Made by a program: the position numbers and the translations under genes. 64,000 nt of DNA, from NCBI GenBank assembly GCA_017509255.1, contig JAFWQA010000007.1, forward strand, positions 62,001 to 126,000. The letters run 5' to 3'. The notes under the pieces were generated by a model. That model was not told the origin of the DNA, did no database searches, and saw nothing but the letters and a program-made list of their open reading frames with translations. This document shows, piece after piece, positions 32,041 through 40,726 of the stretch; position 1 is the first letter of the stretch; the number at the start of each line of letters is the position of its first letter. The stretch comes from Clostridia bacterium. Its GTDB lineage: Bacteria; Bacillota; Clostridia; Christensenellales; Aristaeellaceae.

Positions 32041-34194
32041 ATGACAAAGCTGAGATACAAAAGAAGCACCTACAGCAAGACTGCCTGGCTTTACCAGGCA
32101 GGCCTGCTTCTGTTCGGTATTCTGCTCAACTTTGCATTTTCCAGGCTGGCCGGAGTGCTGAACGCCCCGCTGTACCTGGACTCCGTGGGGACCATCCTGA
32201 CCGGCGCGCTGGGAGGCTATGTGCCGGGCATCCTGGTCGGCTTTATCACCAATTTCATTACCGGGCTGGAGGATTTCACCAACACCTATTACGGCGTGCT
32301 GAACGTTCTGATCGGCGCCATGGCGGCGTTTATGGCGAAACGGAATATGTACCGCCGCTTTCCGCACGTGCTGCTGACGGTCCTTGTTTTCGCCCTGACC
32401 GGCGGGGCGCTCGGATCGGTACTGACCTGGCTGCTCTACGGAGGCGGCTTCGGGCAGGGGATCACCGCGTCGCTGGGGCACTGGTTTTATGACAGCGGGA
32501 TCAGAAACATTTTCTGGGCCCAGCTTTCCGCGGATTTCCTGATCGACCTGCTGGACAAGGGTGTCTCCGTGGTGACCGTTTCGGTCATCGTGCTGCTGAT
32601 GCCCAAAAAGGTGCGCAGGTTCTACAACAGGAGCGGCTGGAAAAAGGACCGCGGGCTGAAGAAGCACACTCTGGCGGGGGGCGGACACAGAGGCCTGTCA
32701 CTGAGGACGAAGATCATCGCGTGCGTGGCGGCGGCTATCTGCGCCGTCGGTTTCGCTGTGGCATATGTCAGCGTGCACCAGTATCACGACGCCTCCCTGG
32801 AGGAGCAGGCGGGCTTCGTGGGGGACCTGACCCAGATGGCGGCCTCCAGCATTGACCCGGAGAAGGTGGACAGCTATCTCGCGGAGGGGGAAGCCGCGGA
32901 GGGCTACACGGAGACAAAGAAGGCGCTGCAGCGCCTGTGGGAAAGCTCCGAGAACATCCAGTTCGTTTATGCCTACCGCATCCTGGCGGACGGGTGCCAC
33001 GTGGTCTTCGACGTGGATACGCCGGAGTATCCCGGCGGGAAGCCCGGGGATATCATCCCCTTTGACGAATCGTTTGAAAAGCTGATCCCTGACCTGCTGG
33101 CCGGGAAAAGGATCGACCCGATCGTGACCAACGATACGTACGGGTGGCTCCTGACGGCCTATGAGCCGGTGTACAATGCCGACGGAAAATGCGTGTGCTA
33201 CGCCGCTGCGGATGTGTCCATGCCACGGCTGATCACCAATGAGCGCATTTTCGTTACCCGGATCCTTTCCCTGTTTACCAGCGTTTCCATCCTGCTGCTG
33301 GCGGTCGGCATCTATCTGGTCAAGTACGGGATCATCAACCCGGTGAACGCCATGACGGAGGCAGCGTCGGATTTTGCCTATGACAGCGAGGAGGCGCGGA
33401 AGGATACGCTGCAGCGCATGCGGGAGCTGGATATCCGCACCGGGGACGAGATCGAGGTGCTGTACGAATCCCTGACCAAGACCAACGAGGATACCGTGGG
33501 ATATATTTCCGAATCCCAGAAGAAGAACGAGACCATCAACCGGCTGCAGACCGGGCTGATCTTCGTGATGGCGGACATGGTGGAAAGCCGTGACAAGTCC
33601 ACCGGCAGCCATATCCGGAATACGGCGGAATATGTGCGGATCATTCTGGAGGAAATGAAGCGGGAGGGCTTTTACGCGGATCTGCTGACGGACAGCTATA
33701 TTGAGGACGTGGTCTACTCCGCTCCGCTGCACGACATCGGCAAGATCGGCGTATCGGACACGATCCTGAACAAGCCGGGAAAGCTGACGGATGAGGAGTT
33801 CGGGCAGATGAAGGCCCACACCGTGATCGGCGGGAAAATGATCGACGCGGCGATCCGGCAGCTGGCCGGGGAGAACACGGGCTATCTGAAGGAAGCCCGG
33901 AACCTGGCCGTGGCGCACCACGAGAAGTGGAACGGAAAGGGCTATCCCTACGGGCTGAAGGGAGAGGAGATCCCCCTGTCCGCCCGCGTGATGGCCGTGG
34001 CGGACGTGTTTGACGCCCTGATCTCCGCACGGGTGTACAAGCCCGGCATGCCGGTGGATCAGGCGCTGGACATCATACGGAAGGAATCCGGGGAGCAGTT
34101 TGACCCCAAGGCGGTGCAGGCCTTCCTGAACAGTGAGGCGCAGGTGCGCGCTGTTGCCGCCGGAAAGCAGAAAGAAAACCCCGCGGCCGGATAA
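32041..34194 (+). CDS. membrane HD-GYP phosphodiesterase with ECF-S-like N-terminal domain
   Basis: 717 residues. About residues 15-195 form five to six membrane helices resembling ECF-transporter substrate-binding (S) components (LYLDSVGTILTGALGGYVPG). A helix at about 225-250, an extracellular sensor segment (about 250-410), a second helix (about 415-435) and a HAMP-like stretch lead to the cytoplasmic HD-GYP domain, with HDIGKIG (H564-D565), HHEKWNGKGYP (H626-H627, GYP 634-636) and VADVFDAL. HD-GYP enzymes hydrolyse cyclic di-GMP. ATG 32041 is chosen; the longer upstream reading covers the promoter. It likely couples an external ligand, perhaps a vitamin-like molecule, to c-di-GMP (inference). 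Confidence 0.87.
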   Translation: MTKLRYKRSTYSKTAWLYQAGLLLFGILLNFAFSRLAGVLNAPLYLDSVGTILTGALGGYVPGILVGFITNFITGLEDFTNTYYGVLNVLIGAMAAFMAKRNMYRRFPHVLLTVLVFALTGGALGSVLTWLLYGGGFGQGITASLGHWFYDSGIRNIFWAQLSADFLIDLLDKGVSVVTVSVIVLLMPKKVRRFYNRSGWKKDRGLKKHTLAGGGHRGLSLRTKIIACVAAAICAVGFAVAYVSVHQYHDASLEEQAGFVGDLTQMAASSIDPEKVDSYLAEGEAAEGYTETKKALQRLWESSENIQFVYAYRILADGCHVVFDVDTPEYPGGKPGDIIPFDESFEKLIPDLLAGKRIDPIVTNDTYGWLLTAYEPVYNADGKCVCYAAADVSMPRLITNERIFVTRILSLFTSVSILLLAVGIYLVKYGIINPVNAMTEAASDFAYDSEEARKDTLQRMRELDIRTGDEIEVLYESLTKTNEDTVGYISESQKKNETINRLQTGLIFVMADMVESRDKSTGSHIRNTAEYVRIILEEMKREGFYADLLTDSYIEDVVYSAPLHDIGKIGVSDTILNKPGKLTDEEFGQMKAHTVIGGKMIDAAIRQLAGENTGYLKEARNLAVAHHEKWNGKGYPYGLKGEEIPLSARVMAVADVFDALISARVYKPGMPVDQALDIIRKESGEQFDPKAVQAFLNSEAQVRAVAAGKQKENPAAG

Positions 34195-34232
34195 GACGGC
34201 GGCGGGATCTGAAGCTTCTGTTCAAAACCGAA

Positions 34233-37200
34233 TCATTTCTTTTTCCTGAGCCTGCTGAATACCGGCAGGCTCAGCAGCATGAGAGCGGACAGTGCCAGCA
34301 GGAGGAACGGGAGCGCATCCTGCTTCACGCCGGTGGGGGAGACGGGCTCCAGCGTATTGGTGACCGTCACCGCGCGGCTGCCGGGCAGGGAAAGCGTGAC
34401 GGAGGAGGCATCGGAGGACAGAGCGTCGACCGGCGCGCTTCCGTCCGTGATCTGCCAGGAGGCCGAGTAGGTCCCGTGCTCTTCCGAAACGCGGATCCAC
34501 GGCGCGTACAGCGCGTTCAGCCTGATGCTGTCGCCGCTGCTGAGGAGGAAGGCGTTCCGGGCAACACCGTTCTCAAAGCGGATCTCCACCTGCTCCGCAG
34601 CACCGCCGCGGCGGGTAATGACTGCCTGGACAGCGGCGCTGAAGGAGGAAACTGTTTCACCGCTGCTGCTGACCGCGGTCAGCGTGAACGGGAAGGCATC
34701 CGTATCCATACTCATGTCGCCGGCGGAGATCTCCGTGACCGTGAGGGAATTGTACTGCCGCCTGAGGGTCAGTTCGACGGAGCCGGAAACAGGCCCGGAG
34801 GCGAGCAGCGCCGAGCCGGAGGGGGCTGCGAAGGTCTTCTCCGGGGAATCGAGCAGCAGGGTATAATATCCGCCGTTTGTGCCGGACAGGGTCCAGGCAA
34901 GACCCGCGCTGAGCGGGAGCCGCTCGGTCAACGTGCCATCCGCGGAGAGGGAGACCGGGACGCTGAGAAGCTCCTCTTCCCCATCCGTGAGGGTCAGGGT
35001 CAGGCCGGACAGGGGCACGCCGGCGCGGTTCACCAGGGTGACCGAAGCCGTCTGCCGCCGATAAACATAGCAGAGCGCGCTGCCCTCGGGAACGGAAAGA
35101 TCACCGGCGGACAGGCGGCCGGTATCTGAAATGTAGCGGACGGTCTGATTCCGGATATCCTCGGGCAGTCTGGCCGGATCCGGTTCACCGGGATGCAGGA
35201 AAATGCCCTGAAGGTCACAGAAGTCCCGCGCCGCCTCCGGAAGGCGGAAGTCCGCGGAGGACGGAACAAAACCCGTTTCGTCCACCGTGACGGAAAGCTC
35301 CTCCTGCCCGGCCCAGAGGCTGTTTCTCGGAAGAATGGAAGCGCCGTCCGTCTCAAAGAGGAGGACCGGGATCACGGTCCGGAGCCTGCGCAGGGTGACC
35401 GCCGCGGCGGCATCCCCGTCCAGCGCGAAGGAAAGGCTTCCGTTTCCGGAAAGGCCGGAGGAGTCCAGGGTAATGCCGACGGAATAATCGGTATCGGCGC
35501 GCGCGGCCAGCTGATAGCTGCCGGCGGGGAGCCACTTCAGGGAAACGCTTCCGCCGTTCACACCGGTAAGCTCCAGATAAGGATCCGCGCCGGGCCTGCC
35601 GCCCTGCTGCACGGTATGGATCCCGCCGTCTGTATCCGCAATGACGGCCCCGGCGGAAAGCGCGGGAGAGCTGAGGCTGACGGTGAAAGGCCCGGACTGA
35701 GCGGAGGGGAGATCAAAGCGCGTGAAGCGGACGGAAAGGTTATGCTCCACGGAGACCGTCTCCCAGCGGGAGGACAGGGCGACAGAACGGTCCCCGTCCG
35801 CGTCCAGGGCGCGAAGATCGGCGGTTTCCCCCGGGGCAACGGTCACGCCGTTTTCAGCCGTCCAGCCGGCAAAGCGCAGCACGCGCCCGTCCGCTGCCCG
35901 GTAGGCGCCGTCCCCGTCCGGAGAGGGAACGGGCCAGGCAGAGGCATCCCCCGGCGCGACGGTGAAGAAGGAGATCCCGCCGGGAAGGGCGGGCAGTTCT
36001 GTTCCCTCAAGGGGCTCCGCGTCCGCGGCCGGAACAACGGAGCAGGTGACCCGGTAATTCCTTTCCGCGGGCGCGGCCGCGGTCAGAAGGCCGTTCGCCC
36101 CCGGGATCTGGGAAACCAGACGCCTGTAAACGATGAAGCGGGCGCTGCCGGCGTTTTCGCTGCCGGCCAGCTCCACGACGCCGTGATAGTAATCCTCCGC
36201 GTTCAGGAGGAAAATACTGCCGTTCTGGGGCCAGACTTTAAGCCGGGTCCCGTGATCGGACAGATAAAGCCGTGAGGTAGAGGAATCCGCCGGAACGTCC
36301 TCCAGCGTCAGATATTTCTTTTGCCCGCCGACCGTGGCGGAAACCAGGCAGGTATCGTCGGAGGGATCCGCCTCAAAATGCCACAGGGTCAGCTCCGTGA
36401 CGCCGTCCTCCGCGGAGCAGAGCAGGCCGGAAGCGCCGCTTTCGGTCAGGACGGGAACAGCCTCCAGCGCGCTGCCGTCGGCGGGATCCGCGGAGGCGGA
36501 CAGGGCATAGGCTTTGCCGCCCGCCGCGCGCCTGACGAGGAGGCGGTCCTGCCCGTCCAGACCGGCGGGGTCGGAGACAACGGGATTCAGGGAGAAACGG
36601 TTCCGGGCGGTGACCTCCGCCACGGAGCCGATCAGCTTCTGATCGGAATAACGGTTCAGGTAATAGACCGCGCCGGTGCGTTCCTCCCGGTAAGCGATCC
36701 GGCAGACGCCGTCCTCCAGCGTGACGGAAAGGGCCTGCGGGGAGGAGGAGAGGGACACGGAGGCGTAACGCGGATTCACCGCCCAGGGCGAGAAGGAAAG
36801 CCAGCGTTTCGCGCCGCCGAGTACTGTGTAAACGCGGTACAGGCCGTCCCCGGCGCTTTCAAAGAAGTAAACGCCGGCGAAGCGCGGGCCGTAGGCGTTA
36901 GGCCAGAGGCCCCAGGGCTCGCCGTGCTCCCGGTCCATGAAGGGCTCCACATACCGGGTGCCGGATTCCAGACCGCGCAGATAGTATCCCTGCCCCTCCA
37001 GGATATCCGGGGAGGCGTCGGCGTCCTGCTGCAGCGCGGAGGACGTGATCACATAGGTGCTGAAATGATCGGTCTCAAAGACCAGCGTATCGCCGTCAAA
37101 GGACAGCACCCGCATTTCCACGGGGCTGCCGCCGTTATCCGGAATATGGAACACGGAGGGAAGCAGGCCGGACTCCGACAGGGCGGCCAGGGCGGGAGCC

Positions 37201-38795
37201 TGCACGGTGACGGCTACAGGGCCTTCCGGCTGATAATCCTTCCCATACAGGGAGAGGAAAAGATCAAAGGCAAGGACCGGCTCGTACTCCTCTCCCGCGG
37301 CCACGGCAAAGGCTTCGGAGACGGGCACCGGATCCAGCGCCAGGACCGTGCCTGCCGGCAGGCTGCCGGAGACCGTGACCGCGCTGCCGTCGCCGGCTTC
37401 CGCGGAGGTCTGCCGGGGGGCCATGCGGCGGCGGAGAAGCAGGAACGCATCGGCCCCGGCGACATCGAAGACGTCCCCGGGCGCGATAAAGCTGCCGGCA
37501 ACGGTGAACTCACCGGAGAAAACCGTCCACAGTTCAAAATATTCCTCCGCGCTTTCCTCGGGGCCGGCGCCGGGAAGGGCCGTGACCGTGACGGCAGCCT
37601 GCGCGCCGGCAGGCAGGACGGTCCAGGCCTCCACGATCTCCGCATCCGCGGCGGAGGCGGGGAGGATCAGATCCGGAACAGCGGAAACGGACTGATCTGC
37701 CATGACCGCGGGCGCGTCCACAGCCAGGAAGGCGGATTCGAAATGAAGCTTTTCAAACAGATCGATCAGAACGGTGCCGAGATGATCCAGCACAAAGGAG
37801 GCGGTATCCCCATCCGCGGTGAACGGGATCTCACGCAGCTGCCCCTCCGCATCCCCGGCGCGCAGAAGAACGGCGCAGCCCGAGGCCAGCGTTTCGGCGA
37901 CGCGGGGATCCGTCAGCGTGACGGTGAGGGGAGAATCCGGCTGCCAGCCGCCCTTCGCCTCAAAGGCAAAGGCGTAGTCCGCCGTGACGCCATCCGGGGC
38001 GCCCTTCAGGGAGATCACGGTGTCCGGAAGCATCATGCCGGTGATGGTAAAGACCGCGCCGTCCGGCTGGGTCAGGGTAAGCGTGCGGTTTTCCGGCACG
38101 GCGGGCGGCGCGTCCAGCGTGACCGCGTAGCCCGCACAGCGGGACAGCGGCAGGACGGTACTGCTGCCGGGGGTGATCACACCCATGTCTTCCACCGCGG
38201 CGCCGCGTCCGTCCAGCAGCCAGAGATGAGCGGCCTGATCCCCCCGGTAATCCAGGCAGGCCGTGAGGCGGCCGCCGGACTGAGAGAAAAGACAGGCCTC
38301 CAGCACGGCGCTGACCGTGTCTGCCTGCTCCTCCGGGAAGGAGGGAGTAACGGGGATCAGCATGGGCGGACGGAGCAGGAGATTGATCAGCTGCCTCAGG
38401 TCCAGAAGAAGACGGGTCTTGTCCATGAGGACACCCGGCTCGGAAGCGAGACCGAGCCAGATATCGGACAGGTCCGTGGAATATTCGGGCAGGTTGACCT
38501 CGGGCACGGAAACCGAGATCCCGAGCGCGCGGAAAACATCGGAGAGCGCGGCAAGGCCCGCATAGGACGGGGCGCTTCCGAGAGAGGACGGGTAGACATG
38601 TACGGGACGTTCCGGATGCTTCAGCCCGGGGAAAAAACCGGAGAGCGTGTCCGGCAGCTGAAACGTCTGCACAACGCCATAGACGGCGCCGCCCTCAGAG
38701 CCGTCAGACAGGGATGAAGTTGGAGCGAGAAAGGCGGAGAAAAACAGGACGAGCGCCAGGATCAGCGCCGAGGCCCTGCCGGCCCTTCCGTTCAT
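34233..38795 (-). CDS. giant secreted surface protein with SPTG-type C-terminal anchor
   Basis: 1520 residues. Signal peptide MNGRAGRASALILALVLFF plus AFLAP, many beta modules, then a Cna-B-like module (GDMSMDTDAFPFTLTAVSS) and a C-terminus PVSPTGVKQD, membrane helix and RLRKKK, which looks like a non-LPXTG sorting signal. A module near residues 510-600 (YQPEGPVAVTVQAPA, LVFETDHFSTYVI) resembles modules of the adhesin at 6921. ATG 38795 follows AAAGGAGAT; the upstream 35 codons lack a signal. Monocistronic, with a good -10 upstream. Function unknown; adhesion or glycan contact is likely from architecture. The SPTG motif suggests a different sortase from the pilus type, perhaps elsewhere. Confidence 0.8.
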   Translation of the reverse strand: MNGRAGRASALILALVLFFSAFLAPTSSLSDGSEGGAVYGVVQTFQLPDTLSGFFPGLKHPERPVHVYPSSLGSAPSYAGLAALSDVFRALGISVSVPEVNLPEYSTDLSDIWLGLASEPGVLMDKTRLLLDLRQLINLLLRPPMLIPVTPSFPEEQADTVSAVLEACLFSQSGGRLTACLDYRGDQAAHLWLLDGRGAAVEDMGVITPGSSTVLPLSRCAGYAVTLDAPPAVPENRTLTLTQPDGAVFTITGMMLPDTVISLKGAPDGVTADYAFAFEAKGGWQPDSPLTVTLTDPRVAETLASGCAVLLRAGDAEGQLREIPFTADGDTASFVLDHLGTVLIDLFEKLHFESAFLAVDAPAVMADQSVSAVPDLILPASAADAEIVEAWTVLPAGAQAAVTVTALPGAGPEESAEEYFELWTVFSGEFTVAGSFIAPGDVFDVAGADAFLLLRRRMAPRQTSAEAGDGSAVTVSGSLPAGTVLALDPVPVSEAFAVAAGEEYEPVLAFDLFLSLYGKDYQPEGPVAVTVQAPALAALSESGLLPSVFHIPDNGGSPVEMRVLSFDGDTLVFETDHFSTYVITSSALQQDADASPDILEGQGYYLRGLESGTRYVEPFMDREHGEPWGLWPNAYGPRFAGVYFFESAGDGLYRVYTVLGGAKRWLSFSPWAVNPRYASVSLSSSPQALSVTLEDGVCRIAYREERTGAVYYLNRYSDQKLIGSVAEVTARNRFSLNPVVSDPAGLDGQDRLLVRRAAGGKAYALSASADPADGSALEAVPVLTESGASGLLCSAEDGVTELTLWHFEADPSDDTCLVSATVGGQKKYLTLEDVPADSSTSRLYLSDHGTRLKVWPQNGSIFLLNAEDYYHGVVELAGSENAGSARFIVYRRLVSQIPGANGLLTAAAPAERNYRVTCSVVPAADAEPLEGTELPALPGGISFFTVAPGDASAWPVPSPDGDGAYRAADGRVLRFAGWTAENGVTVAPGETADLRALDADGDRSVALSSRWETVSVEHNLSVRFTRFDLPSAQSGPFTVSLSSPALSAGAVIADTDGGIHTVQQGGRPGADPYLELTGVNGGSVSLKWLPAGSYQLAARADTDYSVGITLDSSGLSGNGSLSFALDGDAAAAVTLRRLRTVIPVLLFETDGASILPRNSLWAGQEELSVTVDETGFVPSSADFRLPEAARDFCDLQGIFLHPGEPDPARLPEDIRNQTVRYISDTGRLSAGDLSVPEGSALCYVYRRQTASVTLVNRAGVPLSGLTLTLTDGEEELLSVPVSLSADGTLTERLPLSAGLAWTLSGTNGGYYTLLLDSPEKTFAAPSGSALLASGPVSGSVELTLRRQYNSLTVTEISAGDMSMDTDAFPFTLTAVSSSGETVSSFSAAVQAVITRRGGAAEQVEIRFENGVARNAFLLSSGDSIRLNALYAPWIRVSEEHGTYSASWQITDGSAPVDALSSDASSVTLSLPGSRAVTVTNTLEPVSPTGVKQDALPFLLLALSALMLLSLPVFSRLRKKK

Positions 38796-38913
38796 CACAC
38801 AGATCTCCTTTATCACTGAATACTCCCGGCCCGCGGGTCCGGGAAGCCCGGGCGGCCGCAGGGAACAGAACGGATATAAATCCGGGAGACGGATACACAA
38901 TCAACCAAAATAA

Positions 38914-38942
38914 ATTATAGCACGATTCCGCCCGGAAATGAA
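38914..38942 (-). promoter_or_regulatory. promoter of giant surface protein
   Basis: On the minus strand: TTCATT (38942-38937), 17-nt spacer, TATAAT (38919-38914). Perfect -10, weak -35, about 120 nt upstream of the start. Confidence 0.55.
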
Positions 38943-38998
38943 GGGGGAAAACACCGCGGGATACAATGTTCTTTCGGTGCATTGCAGGCCGCTCTCCG

Positions 38999-39027
38999 TT
39001 GACTTTGCAGGGGAGAAAAGGTATCAT
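38999..39027 (+). promoter_or_regulatory. promoter of aryl-acid operon
   Basis: TTGACT (38999-39004), 17-nt spacer, TATCAT (39022-39027), 46 nt before the ligase start. It is the only clear promoter before 44435, so iorAB and paaK are likely co-transcribed. Confidence 0.65.
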
Positions 39028-39073
39028 ATTTTAACACGCACGGGACGTTTTGAACCGAAAGGATGGATGACAT

Positions 39074-40708
39074 ATGACCATAGTGCACCTGCTGGAGCGG
39101 AACGCGAAGCAGTGGCCGGACGATACCGCACTGATCGAACTGAACCCGGACCAGCCCGAGACCCGCAGGGTGACCTGGCACGATTTCGAACTGGTGGAGC
39201 CGGGAAGCAGAAAGCAGCATTACCGCCGGGAGATCACCTGGGCGGTTTTCAATGAAAAGGCCAACCGGGTAGCAAACATGCTCAAAAGCCATCATATCGG
39301 CAGGGGGAGCAAGGTGGCGATCCTGCTGATGAACTGCATCGACTGGCTGCCGATCTATTTCGGAATCCTGAAGACCGGCGCCGTGGCCGTGCCGATGAAC
39401 TTCCGCTACGCCTCCAATGAGATCGAGTACTGCCTGAACCTGTCCGACAGCAACATGCTGATCTTCGGGCCGGAATTCATCGGGCGCGTGGAGGAGATCG
39501 CGGACAATATCCCGCACGTGAGCCTGATCTATACCGGGGCCGGATGCCCGTCCTTCGCCGATGACCTGAGCGAGCTGATGAACGAGAGCAGTTCCATCTT
39601 TCCGGAGTGTGAGCTGGAAGAGGAGGACGACGCGGCCATCTATTTCTCCTCCGGCACGACGGGTTTCCCGAAGGCGATCCTGCACAAGCACCGCAGCCTG
39701 ATCCATTCCTGCCGCGTGGAGCAGGCGCACCACGGGCAGACGAAGGACGACTGCTTCCTGTGCATCCCTCCCCTGTACCACACCGGCGCGAAGATGCACT
39801 GGTTCGGCAGCCTGATCTCCGGCGGGAAGGCCGTGATACTCAAGGGCACGCGGCCGAAGACGATCCTGGAGGCCGTGAGCCGCGAGCACTGCACGATCGT
39901 GTGGCTGCTGGTGCCGTGGGCCCAGGACATCCTGACGGCGCTGGACAGCGGCGAGCTGAAGCTTGAGGACTATGAGCTGAGCCAGTGGAGGCTGATGCAC
40001 ATCGGCGCGCAGCCGGTGCCGCAGAGCCTGATCCACCGCTGGCTGAAATATTTCCCGAACCACCAGTATGACACGAATTACGGCCTGAGCGAATCCATCG
40101 GGCCCGGCGCGGTGCACCTGGGTGTGGAGAATGTGCGCAAGGTCGGCGCCATCGGCATCCCGGGCTACGGATGGCAGGTGAAGATCATCAATCCGGACGG
40201 ATCGGAGGTGCAGCAGGGCGAGGTGGGCGAGCTGTGCCTGAAGGGCCCGGGCGTGATGGTCTGCTATTACAACAACCCGGACGCGACGAAGGAAACGCTG
40301 AAGGACGGCTGGCTGCTGACCGGCGATATGGCCCGGATGGATGAGGAGGGCTTCATCTATCTGGTGGACCGGAAAAAGGACGTGGTCATCTCCGGCGGCG
40401 AGAACCTGTACCCCGTGGAGATCGAGAATTTTATGGCCGCCTTCAAGCCAATCAAGGACGTGGCGGTCATCGGCCTGCCGGATCCCCGGCTGGGCGAGAT
40501 CGCCGCGGCCATCGTGGAGCTGGTCCCCGGCGTGGACTGCACGGTGGAGGACATCAACGAGTTCTGCATGGGCATGCCGCGCTACAAGCGGCCGCGGAAG
40601 ATCATTCTCGCGCCCGTGCCGCGCAACGCCACCGGCAAGATCGAAAAGCCGAAGCTGCGCAAGCTGTACGGCGGCGAGGGACTCGTGGACAGCCAGAACA
40701 AGTCGTAA
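39074..40708 (+). CDS. AMP-forming acyl-CoA (fatty/aryl acid) ligase
   Basis: 544 residues of the ANL superfamily. It activates a carboxylate with ATP to an acyl-adenylate, then transfers it to CoA. Motifs: YFSSGTTGFPKAILHKH (A3 P-loop), YGLSES (A5), WLLTGDMARMDEEGFIYLVDR (A7), KKDVVISGGENLYPVEIEN (A8) and a C-terminal catalytic Lys in NATGKIEKPK (A10). Overall like CaiC/FadD relatives. Directly upstream of iorA, so an aromatic or indole acid substrate is more likely than a fatty acid (inference). The ATG follows GAAAGGATGG. Confidence 0.88.
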   Translation: MTIVHLLERNAKQWPDDTALIELNPDQPETRRVTWHDFELVEPGSRKQHYRREITWAVFNEKANRVANMLKSHHIGRGSKVAILLMNCIDWLPIYFGILKTGAVAVPMNFRYASNEIEYCLNLSDSNMLIFGPEFIGRVEEIADNIPHVSLIYTGAGCPSFADDLSELMNESSSIFPECELEEEDDAAIYFSSGTTGFPKAILHKHRSLIHSCRVEQAHHGQTKDDCFLCIPPLYHTGAKMHWFGSLISGGKAVILKGTRPKTILEAVSREHCTIVWLLVPWAQDILTALDSGELKLEDYELSQWRLMHIGAQPVPQSLIHRWLKYFPNHQYDTNYGLSESIGPGAVHLGVENVRKVGAIGIPGYGWQVKIINPDGSEVQQGEVGELCLKGPGVMVCYYNNPDATKETLKDGWLLTGDMARMDEEGFIYLVDRKKDVVISGGENLYPVEIENFMAAFKPIKDVAVIGLPDPRLGEIAAAIVELVPGVDCTVEDINEFCMGMPRYKRPRKIILAPVPRNATGKIEKPKLRKLYGGEGLVDSQNKS

Positions 40709-40726
40709 ATGGGAGAAGGATCGAAG

